From contig NC_079490.1 of NCBI RefSeq assembly GCF_020520425.1, positions 4,774,001 to 4,838,000 of the forward strand: DNA of 64,000 bases, read 5' to 3'. Made by a program: the position numbers and the translations under genes. A model generated the notes under the pieces. It searched no databases. It was not told the DNA's origin and was given only the letters and a program-made list of their open reading frames with translations. Below, piece after piece: positions 24,350-37,509 of the stretch. The stretch's first letter is position 1, and each line of letters begins with the position of its first letter. Source of the stretch: Spinacia oleracea (taxonomy: Eukaryota > Streptophyta > Magnoliopsida > Caryophyllales > Amaranthaceae).

Positions 24350-24756
24350 TTAGATCCTTGCCAAAAATAAAAAGGGGTAAACTAAACTGAAACGGGTGAA
24401 AAAAGAAACGACTAAATTGGGACGGATGAAGTACTTATCATCATGAATTATTTAATTGACACTGTTGAATTTCTTCATGTATTGTTTAATTGATAGTTAA
24501 AGTATATTCACTTTTTTTTTATTATTATTAATCAACATGGTATTCAATTATATATAACAAAAAGCTACAAAGTACTAAAGTTGAATGGATTCAAGAATAC
24601 TTACCAGTTACTTCACTTATTGTCTTATTATTGACTTATTGATTATTATTATTTTGACTAATCACCTCAAATAGTTTTCCGTATTTTGTGATTGCCTCAC
24701 AAACGACCGTTAATAAAGACTAATTTGACTTTTATTGTTTTCATATATTTGACTAA
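24350..24756. other. Intergenic, no gene
   Basis: AT-rich. The start holds a half MITE remnant (gggacggatgaagtac near 24420). Nothing else recognised. Confidence 0.4.
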
Positions 24757-25067
24757 GAGCATCTCCAGTGGTTGTAATTAGGGACTAACTTCAAATTTAT
24801 AAGAGTTTCAAGCTATTAGCTAGACGCCTAGATCATTGGAGTGAAGATAATAAATAAGATTGGCCAAGAAAAATTAGCTTAAACAAGCTAATTGCTTAAC
24901 AATAATTTGTCAAATAATTAATTGACAAGTGGAAAAACTGAGACCAATTTAAATAATAAGTTATTTGCTAGCCAGTGGAGCATAAACTAGCTAGACAATG
25001 AATTAATTTGAAATCTTATGTGTCATAACATGCTAATTGTTAAATTAGCTTACCATTAGAGATGCTC
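24757..25067. mobile_element. Tourist/Harbinger MITE
   Basis: Ends GAGCATCTCCAGTGG and CCATTAGAGATGCTC are inverted; TAA target duplications at 24754-24756 and 25068-25070. Internal repeats of CCAGTGGAG type. Confidence 0.8.
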
Positions 25068-25560
25068 TAATCACCTGAAATTAGGTTTTCATTTTTTTTT
25101 TAGTTGCAAGCTGTCAATAAAGAATTGTTTGACTTTTTTTGTGAGCAAAATTTTATTAGTCGTGTTTTCCTGTTATTCCTTATTGGAAGCTCATTTAGTG
25201 TCCCTGTCAGTTTACAATTTTTGGTTTTTTGTTTTTGAAAGTCAAATGATTTATATTAAATCATGAACTAATTAAAATACAGTCATGTTTATAATTAATC
25301 ATGTTGATTTTAAAAACTAACAAAAAAAAAAAGAAATACAAACTACCTTTTGTAATTTTCATATCTTGAATTTTAATTTTGTAATAAAACATAATAATGG
25401 AAACAAAAAACAATATTGAACGGGGTGGTCATTGAGATTGACTTATAACCTCAAATTAGTTTCCGATGTCCTGTTATTTGACTTTATAACTTTAAATTAG
25501 TTTTTCGTACATTGAGGTTTCATAAAATAGCGATCAATAAAGACTAACATAATCTGATTT
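25068..25560. other. Intergenic, no gene
   Basis: AT-rich with homopolymer runs. Nothing recognisable. Confidence 0.4.
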
Positions 25561-25827
25561 CACTACAAGAATTTGTATCTTTAACGACAACCTAATTACG
25601 ACGGGTCAAAAATTCCGTTGCAAAAGCCTTTTGCAACGGGGCTAACAACCAAACAAAGACGGGAACAACCGTCACAAATGTCTTTTACGACGGGTTTACG
25701 ACGGGATTTTCCATTAACGACGGCCCCCTTTTACAACGTTAGCGACAGGAAATCCCGTCATTAATCAACGATTATTGGCCTTTAGCGACGGGATTTCCCG
25801 TCGTTAATGATACAATTTCTTGTAGTG
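25561..25827. mobile_element. CACTA-type MITE
   Basis: Ends CACTACAAGAATTTGTATC and ACAATTTCTTGTAGTG with TTT target duplication at 25558-25560 and 25828-25830. Confidence 0.9.
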
Positions 25828-26257
25828 TTTTTATTGCTTTAATTCCTGTTACGACTTACGACTTATTTAATCACCTCAAATTAAGTGTTTAATTTAATTT
25901 AATACAGTTCGCATTATTGAATTTTCATTATGAGTATTATAGTTTTTTTTTTGGATAACTTTTATGTAAGACTTTCTTACCGAAAATTAAGGCCACTTTG
26001 ATTGTTTAGATAATTGGTTTCATTGGTTAACTAATTAGTTTCAGTGCTTAACTAATTAGTTCAAGTGCTTAACTAATTGATTTTATTTAACTAATTCATT
26101 CCATTGCTTAACTTATATGACACCAAGGTGTCTTTTGTGTAAGACTGTGTTATACTACCTTCGTTTCAATAAGTTTTTCCACTTACTGTTTACACGAGCT
26201 CCAGTGCAATGTTTGGCCGTTAATATTTCCAATTCCGCATGGAAAACAAATATAAAA
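25828..26257. other. Intergenic, no gene
   Basis: AT-rich. A run of aactaattagtt/aactaattgatt repeats lies at 26030-26100. No gene. Confidence 0.4.

Positions 26258-26261
<4 letters not shown>

Positions 26262-26316
<55 letters not shown>
26262..26316. repeat. (TA)n microsatellite
   Basis: About 27 uninterrupted TA units at the 5' end of the putative Helitron. Confidence 0.95.
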
Positions 26317-26321
<5 letters not shown>

Positions 26322-26337
26322 GGCATATTTGCTGAAA

Positions 26338-26865
26338 TATTAGAGCGCCACCTATGATTACTAATGGTTTCGGCCAATGAAAAATAAGATTTCTAATTTA
26401 TTTTTGAATTAAAAAGATCGATTGCAGCGTAGATAATTAATTAGGCGTCACGTAGATATTCTAATTAATTAATTACTAATATATACAACTCGATCCAAAA
26501 TCAAACACTCTAAAAATTAAAAAAAAAAATCTAAAATAAAATTCATCCAAAATCAAAAACTAATCTAAAATAAAATAAATAAAATTCAATTTAAAATCAA
26601 ACTTTATCCAATATTAGAGCGCCACGTAGGAAATCTAATGGTTTCGGCCAATGAAAAATAAGATTTCAAAATTAATTTTGAATTAAAAAGGTCGAGTGCC
26701 ACATAGATAAATAATTAAATGTCACGTAGATATTTTTATTAATAAGTTATTAATATTATGCATGTACAATTTCATCCAAAAACAAACACACTCTCATAAT
26801 TAAAAAATAAATCTAAAATAAAATTCAATGCAAAATAAAAACCTAATCTAATCTAATATATAAAA
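26338..26865. repeat. Two tandem ~270-bp units
   Basis: Units starting at about 26338 and 26611 share tattagagcgccac and atggtttcggccaatgaaaa; they have diverged. Non-coding. Confidence 0.7.
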
Positions 26866-26871
26866 TTGGTA

Positions 26872-27225
26872 CTCCCTCCGTCTCTTTTTGTTCTTAACGT
26901 ATGGTATTTTTCACGCGTTTTAACGATTAATTAATTTGCATTGAGATTCCTCAATTTTTTTATTTAAAAAGATAAATTACGTTTATTTATAACGTTTTCA
27001 TTTTTATCAAAATTCTGATATTGGTAAATGAGAAAAATTTAATGTTCCAATGAAAAAGTGTGAGAGATTAAATGACCCAATGAATTTAATTGGTTAAAAT
27101 AATAATTTGACACAAATTTTGATAGAATACTAGGTCATTTATGTGATAATATAAAAGGAAATGTAAATAACTTTTTGAAATACCCAAAAAGGAAAACGTA
27201 AAAAAACAAAAAGAGACGGAGGGAG
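26872..27225. mobile_element. Stowaway MITE
   Basis: Starts CTCCCTCCGTCTCTTTTTG, ends CAAAAAGAGACGGAGGGAG, TA on both sides. Same subfamily and length as 10469-10822. Confidence 0.9.
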
Positions 27226-27284
27226 TATATACATATGAGTTCTGTTTAAACATAACAATTTAACAGAATCTGTGCATCGCACGG

Positions 27285-27654
27285 TAAAGATGGTTGTGGG
27301 TCGGGCCGGGTCGGGCTTCGTGCCAAGCCCACGGGTCGTGGGCCTAACCGGGCCGGGGACCAGGCCCACGTTGTTTGGTGCCGTGCCGAAAAGTTAAAAA
27401 CAAGGCCCAAGCCCGCGTGTTTTCGTGTCGGGTCGGGCCGGCCCGTCGTGCCTAAGGCTAATTTGACGAAATTTAATGTGCTTTGTCGAGTCGTGTCGTG
27501 CCTTGTCGTGCTTTTTCCAAAAAATTAAGGCCCAGGCCCGGTCCACAACCCACGACTTCGTGCCCGTGTCGGGCCGTGCTTTTTGTGTGCTCGTACCGGG
27601 CCGTGCTTTTTTTCGTGTCGGGCTTCGGGCCGGCCCGGCCCACAGCCATCTTTA
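27285..27654. mobile_element. hAT MITE nested in the Helitron
   Basis: Ends TAAAGATGGTTGTGGGTC and GGCCCACAGCCATCTTTA; perfect 8-bp target duplications TCGCACGG at 27277-27284 and 27655-27662. GC-rich GGGCCGGGC interior. Confidence 0.9.
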
Positions 27655-27662
27655 TCGCACGG

Positions 27663-29925
27663 GCTAAAATTTTGTTGATATTAATAAAATACATTTGAGA
27701 TGAATCTAACAATGTATGGTCAAAGTTTTGATTGTTGGACACATTTTCAAAGCGTAAAGAACTTATTGAAATGGGGGTAGTATAAAAGTTTGTATTTTTT
27801 ATAGTGGAAACTAAAGGGTCATTTACCTTAATGATCACCTCATGAGTTTCCTTATAAAATAGAGGTAGCATTGTAGATCTTCTTATGAATTAAAGTTAAT
27901 TAGCTTAGAGATCGGGTTAGGTTTTGGGTTGAGCCCATGTGCCTTGGGCCTGAACGGGACCGAGCCACGCCAAGCCCACTTAGACGTTTCATGTCGTGTC
28001 AAAAAATTTAAAAGGCGGTCCAGGCATGGCCGGATGGCCCAAGCCCACGTGCTCTCGTGCCGGGCTAGGCTGTGCCTTCATGTCTAAGCCTAATTCCATT
28101 CAATTAAACGTATTTTGTCGTGTCCGATCTTGTCGTCTTTTTCCAAAAAATATGGTCCACAACCAGCCTACAGTCCACGAATCGTGCTCATGCCGACTCG
28201 TACTTTTTTTATGCCGTATCTCGAGCAGGCCTGACCTAGTGTCATCGTTAATCGTTCATGCATTATTGTTAAATTAAACGAATGAATAGTAATTTACCTC
28301 GATATAAACAAAAAAAAGGGAATGTTTGTTTCCCGAAATTCTTAAGTAGATAACGCATAAAATTCTTCAATTGTGTGATTTGAAAACACAATAGATTTGG
28401 ATGACAAAATCTCTTACTTTGAGCTATCCCACTTTCTTGTGTTTCATTAATCACAGTTTTGATGCTCTTTTTCTGTGAACTAGTATAACACACATAATAG
28501 AACATCCTTCTCCTAAATACATTTCTACCAAACCATTAAAATGCAATGGCATATTAATCACATCTTTGTTGAAAAACTCTTATATGAGTTGGAACTAGGG
28601 TCTAGGGATGACGATTCGGATTAATGGGTCGGATCGAATTTGGTTTCAGGCCAACTTCGAATTATACACGTTTAAAAGTAACAGAGACAGTGTAGAACTT
28701 GTTATTACTGGACATATAATAAATTAGTCAAATCGGGTTGAATTCTGGTTGTGCATATTTGGTTCAGGTTGTATTCAGGTTTTCCTCAACAACGTTAGAC
28801 CAGGTTCGAGTTTTTTTCAATAATTTAAGGTCAAATTCGAGTTGGGTTATGGGATTGAGTCAGGGATTGATAGCTTTAGTTGGGACCATCATGAATAATA
28901 TATAGACTGGTGTTTCCCTTCACTTGTTATCAATTGATTTTAAGATGGATCGAACCCTTCGACTTATATATGAGATTGATGGTAGTGTTTTCTCGTGCAT
29001 ATACTCTGTATTAGCTAGACCTGCGTTGACTCAAAGGGACTAAATACTTATATTGTGGATGTCAGCTAGTTAGTCGCAATTTTGTCAAATCGGATAAAGA
29101 AAAAAGGGGTTAAACACAGGCAATAATCACATAAACTATCTAAATTTCGAATTAATTAAGGAAAAACAACTCACTTCTAGTCTCTTAACTTTATGCAACT
29201 AGGATATCATTTTCTGTCAATTAAAATCAAAATTCCAAAAATATTATTAAGTGACCAAAAGTGTACACATATAAATAAGTTTTAAAGATGATTAAGAAAG
29301 TGTAATAAGCATAATTCCTTTACCAATATTATTATCTGAATATATCCTCCTCGAAGCTTTGGAAGGCATACAATTGTTCCCTATTTTTAAATTTTTTTAA
29401 AACTTTTTGGTACTTACGAGAGTCTCAATTAAGAGGATGTAGACGAGTATTTAATTGTAAATCAATTAAACTAATTGACATTCACATATTGCACTAGAAA
29501 GTTGATGTACAAGGAGTGAAGTAAGACCTTTTGACCAAATTGTGCAATTGAGTTGATTTCTTCTCTCTTTTTTCTCAAACTTTGTAGGCAAGGAGAACCA
29601 ATTCTTAGAATTTATTGAATGGTTTCAAAATTGACATGTACATATTGTAATTGTATAGAGTACCTGAGATTGGGACTTTTCAATATGGAAAAAGAAAAGA
29701 TAAGACATTAGACCATTCAGTTTTGCCACCATAAATATTTTCAAAATAATAAAAATTGTGGATTTATTTTTTGTAATTTTTGTTCTTTTAGGGGTTCCAA
29801 TATTGGTTTGTAAACTAGGCTGTTATGTTATACAAATTCATGTAAAAAGTCATCCGACAATTCCACATGCATGTCACTAATCTCCTATACATTCGTAATA
29901 CTATTAGTCAAGGTCTAACAATTAA
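27663..29925. other. Long gene-free stretch with degenerate repeats
   Basis: A half MITE lies at about 27700-27785. A degenerate hAT-like GC-rich unit (27905-28260) resembles 27285-27654. A further repeat-like ggattaatgggtcgga stretch lies near 28617. No gene, RNA gene or intact element was recognised. Confidence 0.4.
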
Positions 29926-30091
29926 CGCCAATTGTCTGTTGGTTTAGTAGTGATTGGGGCTGAACTTGGTAGGGAGGACCCGTGTTCGATCCCCCACAAC
30001 AAGAATTGGGAAGGGACTGAAACCCATCCACCAGAACTCCCCCGAATCCTGATTAGCCCTAGGGGTGAACCGGATGCTAACACCAAAAAAA
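29926..30091 (+). mobile_element. SINE
   Basis: Box A-like GGTTTAGTAGTGATTGG and box B GTGTTCGATCCCC, ending CACCAAAAAAA. Target duplications GTCTAACAATTAA (29913-29925) and GTCTTAACAATTAA (30092-30105). Confidence 0.85.
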
Positions 30092-30105
30092 GTCTTAACA
30101 ATTAA

Positions 30106-31721
30106 GTAGGGGTGTTCTTTTCATGGATGAAACCTGAACTTATTGAAACTAATTAACCTTATTGACCTGATTAAACATGATTGGAACTTATTGAACTTGA
30201 TCAAACCTGATTACGAGACAGTTAATTTGTAGGACCCGATTGTAACTTACATGAACTTATTGGACGTAAAACTTTTTTTTTACGTAAACAGAACACACCA
30301 AGTGTAAAACAGTCTGATAAAAGACAATTAATGACTAGGCTTTTTGAGAAACACATAAAAATTATTTTGTTCATTATTGAGCTGTATTTCCTAAATGGGA
30401 GATCTCGTCCTGTTATTTTCAGAACTTGGAATAAGACAGTAGAACTTTTTATTTAGGCACTGTTTTTTGTCCCCTCTCTATTTTCTCTAAAAATGCACTT
30501 TTTCAACTATGAAAGCTTGCCTTTCAAGTATTCAACAGAATCAAAGATGGAGCCCCTTGCTGTTGAATTGCTTCAATTCTGTCCAAGCACCCTCAAAGGA
30601 TCCAACAGAAACACTGATACAGAGTACTAGTTTAGTTCGTTAAGTCTTGGAAAGTGGTGCGAGTAAAGTTCGTTAAGTCTTGGAAAGTGGTGCGAGTACT
30701 AGTTTAGTCAGTTAAGTCTTGGAAAGTGGTGCGAGTGGCTTGGCACCGAAACCGGTCTACAATACTGTGTTTGTGGCGTTTTACGACAAATAATCAAGAT
30801 CCAACCACATCTATTATAAACAACAACCCTCTGTAGCAATAGACTTAGGCATAGGCCGGGCTAGCACGCGGGCTTCCCGAACCTGGCACGAAATTGGTTC
30901 GACACAGCACGAGCCGTTGTAAACCCGACACGGCAGGAGAGACACTACGATAGGTCATGGGTTGTGCAAGGACATCGTTTTAGAAATTTTGCATGAGTCC
31001 AACACGACGGCCCGGCTCGCACATCAGCACACTTATGTTTTAAGCAATTAACAAAAAAATCTTAAAATTTGTAAGGGAACTCGCTACCACCACACGATCC
31101 TGCCCATCACGACATGTGGGACAGGTCGTGCATGAGCTTGAATTATGGAAAAGAGACACGAGGCCACCACAACACAACTTTCCCTTGGCCCGTTCTAGAC
31201 ATGACCCTTTAGGGCACGAGACATGCGAGGCCAGTACGTGTCGGGCCTTGTAGGCGGGCTCCCTATTTACCAGGTTAGTAGGGGGTGGGGTATTAATACA
31301 AGCAACTTGTGCCCAAATAATAATAAAGAGGTCATTCACCTAAGAATTAAACATGAAAATACTGCTAAAATTGCAATTATTCAGGTTCAAGACTGCTAAA
31401 CAAATCATGGGAGATAACTCCCCAATTCTTATTCGATTTAATGTACTTCAAAAAATAAATAACCCAAATCTCATCTGCCTACTGGCAAAATTAAACATTC
31501 AACTACGAGAGAACGATGTGAATGAACACGTTCTCGAAACTGCTAATCATTTTATACAGCATAAGACTCCCAAGGTATACAGTCTGAGATGATATACAGC
31601 GAAACAAGTAAACATACCAGGAAAAACAGTCCGGCCGGGCTTCATTATCAATGTTAATGGACTGGGTCGGGCCGGGTCGGGCCGGGTCGGGAGCTGCTAG
31701 GATGATTCAGATTCTGAAAAC
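30106..31721. other. Intergenic region downstream of CBSX6
   Basis: No gene. It holds the short tandem repeat at 30629-30738, decayed GC-rich hAT-like stretches (30845-31030 and 31080-31290), and a gggtcgggccgggtcgggcc run at 31664-31692 just past the CBSX6 stop. Confidence 0.4.
30629..30738. repeat. Three-copy short tandem repeat
   Basis: Three copies of a ~35-45-bp unit with core gttaagtcttggaaagtggt. Copies 1 and 3 also carry tagttt before it. Non-coding. Confidence 0.85.
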
Positions 31722-34700
31722 TTACTGATTTGAAGAAACAGTTGTTGACAGTGGTAGTCTATTAGTCACAGCATGCATGATCTCCCCATAACCAACAACA
31801 CCAACTAAAATATCATCTTCACCCTCGGTTACCCAAACATGGGTAGCCCGGTGAGAAAGCATCTGAGCCATAACCGCAGCCAACGAGCTGGTATTTCTGC
31901 ACGTCAATGGTGCACTTCTTCCTCGATACATACTTCTAGCAGACCCGGAATTCGGGCTACTAACAGAGTTTCCGAAGAATCCAATGCTTCTACTGCTAAA
32001 CCTCCTAAGCCTCATTGCGGACCCACCACTCCCGTTAATTCCGCTGTTCGGGTTAACGGAATTCCCCCCACCGATATCGGGGACGGACCTCGGTGACATG
32101 TTATCCTCGACCCCCATAACAAACTGGCCCGCCGAGAGATTGGCTAAAGCGTATGCTGCGGCTAAGTAATCACATTTCCAGAGTTTACAAGCTGATATTT
32201 CTCCTATGATTTTATGCTGACCGTCGGGAGTGGGGTCCACAACTGCAACGGCGGTCGGGTCGTGAGGCAGCTTCGTGGTGGCTTCAACGGCGGGGAGGGA
32301 GGCTTCGATGGAGAAATAACGGGGGTTGATCGCCCCGAGCGAGGAGATGGAAGAGAGAGGGATGGGAGCGAGCGCTCCCAGGCAACCAATGAGGAAACGG
32401 ACCACGTCTTCTCTAGAGAGACAACAGTACTTTGTTCTGCTGATATTGGTGGTGGATGAGGAAGGGCGGTTGAGATTTGCAAGGGTGTTATTGGTGTTTC
32501 CGGTTTCTACGTTCTTTAGCCATTTTCCGTTGTAGAGAATTGAGAACTTTTTGCTTACACCTTTCCATACCACGCTCTTTGGAACGAGAAGACGCTTAAC
32601 ACCTTGTTTCATCATTTCTAATGCATCTATCAATCTTGCAAAGAATGAACATTGTCAATGAGAAAAAATAATAAACGAAATAAATATAGCCTTATTAACA
32701 CTGCAGATGAAAAGAAATCCACTTTCAACATGCATAAATTTCAGATATGAGGAAAAGAAGGTATTCTAGGTTGATCAAGCAACCAAAAAGAAAACGAGTG
32801 ATCAATAGAATACTAATACAAGTATCAATTAGTTGTCGACTTGTTGCAGCAAATACCATCTAAATGCATATGAAATCAAAATGTTGTGTAAAAGAAACTA
32901 TGTCTACCAGAGACGTACATACAATTAAGTAATTAACTATAAGAAATTCAACCAGAATATCCCAATTTCATTTGATTAGTCAGACGATCACACTATAATC
33001 TCATACATACAAATTCAAGACCTGAAATAAGTTATTTCTTCTTTTGTCATCTCCATTATCTTTATTAAGGGACACAGGCAGTAAACATGTGCACTAATGA
33101 AAGAAACAAGAAGGGTTTCATCTGTTTGTAGATGATATTCTAGAGTGCTCAAGAAGAAAAAGATTGTGTACTTTGTTCACGAAACATAAATATCGGTGAT
33201 GTTTCATTATCTAAACATAAATATCGGTGATGTTTCATTATCTAAACATAAATATCGGTGATGTTTCATTATCTAAACATAAATATCTACCATTTTGGCA
33301 TTTTGACTTCAGAAATCAGTAAAAGAAGAACCATTAAGTTTACTTCAAAGCTTTTAGCAACGTTACCATGGGTGTCTACTGCTTAAGGCTCAGGAAACCC
33401 CTCTAGGAACTCAACTAAGACATACTATAATTTCATCCCATTACCAAAAAGAAGATTCTTCTGTGAGTGTCTTTCAAAGTTATCATTGATTCTATGAGCT
33501 AAAACTTACCCTGTTCAACGCAAGAGGCTTATTCTGACCTACTCGATACTAACACGTGGGAAATCTCATAGTCGTAGTTCCCAGTTATTTTGATTAGGAT
33601 AGACATGACATGACTGTCTACGAGAAATGCATATTTGGTTACACAAAGAGGAGGTATATCTAGCATCCACAAAGAGTACTTGAATAAGCAGTCTAATGTA
33701 TGCATCTATCTGAAGTTGTATCTCCCAGACACCTAAGGAAGAGATTAAAGTTTAAACATAAACATCATATGCTAATTGCAAGCCGAAACCATTCCAATAG
33801 TTACAATAGGATTAAGCATAAGTTGTACTCCGATGGCATTGGCAATGTAAAGTAATCATCGTAGTTATTGGTCTAAGCTGGAGTTCTGGACATATAAGGG
33901 ATCATATGAAAAGTACTTTTTACCAGTGAGATCTGTCATGAGAAAAATTACACACCACCTACTTTGAGAAAAATCAACATAGACATGACTAACTAATTTC
34001 AACCCCCGCGGGAAAGACGCCCTTCCTACAGCGCACCACCACAATGAGTGAAACAGAAGTCAGACTTCTTTTTTTTCCCTTTTTTGGGAGTAGAGTGAAC
34101 AAGAATGATAAAGAATAGTCCTCTAGTTGCTACGATATTCAAATTCTCTAATCAATATCACTCAAACTTGACGACTTCAACAGTTGTGCAAGAAAGGCCC
34201 TTTTCTAGTTTCCTCCTTTTTTGGGATTAAAGCCAACAAGACTGATACATATTACTATATTAGATCCTCTAGCAGCTCCGTTGACTTCTTAATCTATAAC
34301 TCAAACTTGATTACTTCAACACTTGGCCTAGAAAGGCCTACATGGCAAGGGATTTATATCTAACCTATGACTATGAGAAGAAAGGTTCTAGCATCATAAC
34401 AATTCAATCTCCAAGCCAACTTATGGCTAAATAAGCTCTAGAAGATCTAAAGTAGTACCCTTCTCTCTTCTCAATACTCAACCATCCATTTCCAGAAATA
34501 GTTGATGCTATTTACTTGGACAACAGTCCATCTTTCAGTTGCACTTTGAACACTTAGCATTTCACATTAAAACAAGAACAGACAGAATTCTTGGATATAG
34601 CAGTCATATTGACAACTATGCATGATATTGTCCCCACTTGGCTATGACTGATTGGACATGAAATCTCCAAAAGAACATCAAGAACAATACTTTGCCAGAG

Positions 34701-36514
34701 GCAAGTTACTGACCTCTGAAATAAAGCAGGGGGATCACTTTTCAATTGCATATCCTGAACTGTAAAGGGTCCTGTGTCTTAGCATTCAACTTCAGAAAAA
34801 ATTACTCCCAAGAAAACAAACCTCCCTTCCAAGCATGATCTAGCTCATATTCTGGCAGAATGCCAGAGACTGTGGAATAATAAGTAATAGGAAAACTGCC
34901 ATTAACAATTCCAACAGAAACAAGTTCCCTAACCCGCCTAGTTCCCTCCCCCAAACAAATGCGCAGACACATACACAAGTTAGCCACCAACTTCTTCTGC
35001 TACATTTCCTGGGAACCCCAAGGTACCAATACCTATGGAAAACACACTATCTTAAAATTAACAAGACTATTTCAAATAATGGCCATATAAATTAAAGCCA
35101 ATGATAGACTTTATCTCGACCATTGACTCTTTCATTGAAAAGATGAGGCTAACACTACACAATCACTGATTTTTTTTCCGGTCAATCTTATTCTCTCTGT
35201 ATTTGGGCATGAACTTTTCTTTATTTTGAAACCCTACCACCTTAGTACCTAAGTATACGGTTGACATGGCCACAACCAAATTAGTTTCCAACTGTCATAC
35301 TGTAGACCACCCACTCCATTCATTACTTGGCTTCCCTCTTAGTTACCCTCAGGAGTCAGAAGCCTCTAACATAAAAAATTACTTAAATGATAATGGTGCC
35401 ACATCAAACAAAATAGATGGATCCATGTCACTTGATTGCATATGTTGTTCACTAAACATCACCGTGTACCATTACATCACCAAACATATTTATTTCCGTA
35501 TAAAAATAACTGATAAATGCTAACATAATTAATCGCCTAACCAACATTGATCTGTTGATCATCATCAGAATCAAATTACGACTGAAAAAAAATCCCTGCA
35601 CACTTCGATGACATATATCAGAGCTCACAAGCATCACTACAAAGCCAACTAGGAACAAGTAAGATTGAGGTCAGTAAGGAGTGAGAACAAGAAATTTTCA
35701 TAAAACAAAATGTCAACCCAAAACTATACTACAGTTATGTGCAATAGCCAACTCTGAGATGGGGGTTCTGGAGGCAAAACCCTGAGTTATCATAAAAAAT
35801 ACAAAGGCAATAGATATTCTAAAGTTAGAATATAGCATCCCCTTGAAATATGCTAAAATCCTTTAAAAATCAAATCAAATCCAACCTAACAAATCAGTGA
35901 AACAAAAAGCATAGAAAGGCAAACTCATTATTGGATACAACCTAGGCAACTAATGTTCAATCAAAGTATTGGGATTGAATCTTGTCTACATCACCTCCCT
36001 AAGTAGCATCCTATGATCCTATCCACACTCATTATAATTGAAATTAAAACAAGAAGCACTCTAAAAAAGATCATCACCACTTAAAAATCAAAACATTTCA
36101 CAATGTCTATCATTAACATAACCAAACACAAGTAAAACCTAGAAATAATAAATTAAATTAAAAATCTAACCTTGTAGCAGGATCCACTTCCTTAAGTAGG
36201 GAATTATCAGGAACAACAACCTCGGAAACTGGGGTTTTCATAGCTTTCTCTTGATCCTGCAAACACCAATCATTTGCCAGAAAAGCCACAATATCCAGTG
36301 GGTTAAGAATACCCACAAACCTTTGCAACCTCATCTCACTGTTTTCAATCACACCAATTTGAGGTTTCCTTCTCCAAACCGGAATTCCTCCCTCAGTTGA
36401 CTCTCCCATCGCTTTAATCGCCGCCTCCACCGTCTCCGTGTCCATAAACTCCACCACCTCCGGCTTCGCCACCGTCAGATCACCCACCACATGATAAACC
36501 AATACAGATGCCAT
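31722..36514 (-). CDS. CBSX6: CBS domain-containing protein CBSX6-like
   Basis: Two exons on the minus strand, 36171-36514 and 31722-32634, joined in frame (ACAAG|GTTAGA donor; TTTGCAAG acceptor), giving 418 aa. It belongs to the plant CBSX group, where paired CBS domains sense adenylate ligands and regulate partner proteins; the exact role of this member is unknown. The N-terminus YHVVGDLTVAKPEVVEFMDT and ENSEMRLQRFVGILNPLDIV form the first CBS part; exon 2 carries IDALEMMKQGVKRLLVPKSV, CCLSREDVVRFLIGCLGALA, a Gly/Ser-rich linker and a last CBS part ending HVWVTEGEDDILVGVVGYGE. Matches Arabidopsis CBSX6 much better than CBSX5 from memory. The 3.5-kb intron has only a small tandem repeat. Intact. 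Confidence 0.92.
33182..33286. repeat. 31-bp tandem repeat in the CBSX6 intron
   Basis: Just over three near-identical copies of a unit with core aacataaatatcggtgatgt. No coding role. Confidence 0.95.
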
Positions 36515-37509
36515 CTTTTGCCCAAAATTTTAAGTGAGGAGATGGGTATGACTGATTTGGGGTTCTGAGAAAAACCCAGATAGCAAAATCGATAATTTGG
36601 TAACAATTTGGAGGGAATTTGAGTAGGGTTTCTTCCTAGAAATTGGGAGATTTTGATAACTAATAAATTAATTATTATAAGAGGGAATGGAGGAAGATGA
36701 GGAGAAGGTGAAGAGCAGTAATGGGGAGAGAGAGAGTTTTAGCCATGGAAGATGGTCATAAAATCCCATCAAAAGACATTGTGAAATCTTCAGAATTTGA
36801 TGAGCCCTAATTTATTTTGCCCAGATTTGCCAATTTCTAGCAATGTCTGAAGGAATAATATGTGTCAAATCTAGACGGAGAAGATGAAGAAGATGAAGAA
36901 GATGATGGGGTAGGGATTTGGTGATGGACAAGAACAGGGGTCAAAAAACAACAAAATTTAGTGATGGCCTTTTCAGATGTGGGGGCTTGGATTTGTTGAT
37001 GAAGTTTAATTTGTTTTTGATACGGATCCGTTTCTGTTTAATCAAAGGTTGGTGATTTATAATTAATGGGAAAATATAAACAATTATTGATTAATTAAAA
37101 ATAAATAGAGGTATTACTATAATATAAAGATCAATTAAGGTTTGCGCTAGTGGTAAAAGTTCAATCTAATGACTTCCAGGTTGTGGGCTTTTTTTTCCTT
37201 TTATTTAGTTCGTGTTAAGCTTGATCACAAGTACTCGAGTTCAAGTTCGAGTGAAGCTCTACTGAGCTTTTAAATCTATTATTCGAGTTCAATTCGTTTA
37301 TTGCTTTTAGATGTTCGAGCTTGACTCGAGTAGATAACTGAGCAAAACATAACTTACACGAGTATGTTTCAATGTTTCATAAAGGCGACTTTTATTAGAA
37401 AAATATATTCCACTACGGAAGAAAGTATGATGGTAAGAAGGAAGTATGAGTAAGGTTCAAGAGGGTTGACAGTTTTTCTCCGAGTGTTTATAGGAAAACA
37501 CATGTGTCG
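36515..37509. promoter_or_regulatory. CBSX6 5' leader and promoter region
   Basis: Upstream of the CBSX6 start on the minus strand. GA-rich sequence at 36660-36740 and 36880-36910 is typical of a transcribed leader. Beyond about 36960 it is AT-rich with no gene; 37190-37330 has ctcgagtt-type repeats. No TATA box can be assigned with confidence. Confidence 0.45.

Larger units (their letters stand above)
26258..27672 (+). mobile_element. Probable Helitron carrying nested elements
   Basis: The start TCTAATATATATATA and a late CTGTGCATCGCACGG hairpin half resemble the ends of the Helitron at 11561-11865. The hAT MITE at 27285-27654 has inserted within that hairpin. The exact 3' CTRR end is not clear. 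It also contains a Stowaway MITE and a ~270-bp tandem duplication. Confidence 0.5.

Noticed and set aside
26117-26377. ORFs with YIYIYI repeats
   Set aside because: Translation of a (TA)n microsatellite.
27139-27871. ORFs rich in Arg/Pro/Gly
   Set aside because: They read through GC-rich hAT and Stowaway MITE sequence; no family resemblance.
31839-32535. ORFs on the plus strand and a second minus frame
   Set aside because: Shadows of the CBSX6 exon 2.
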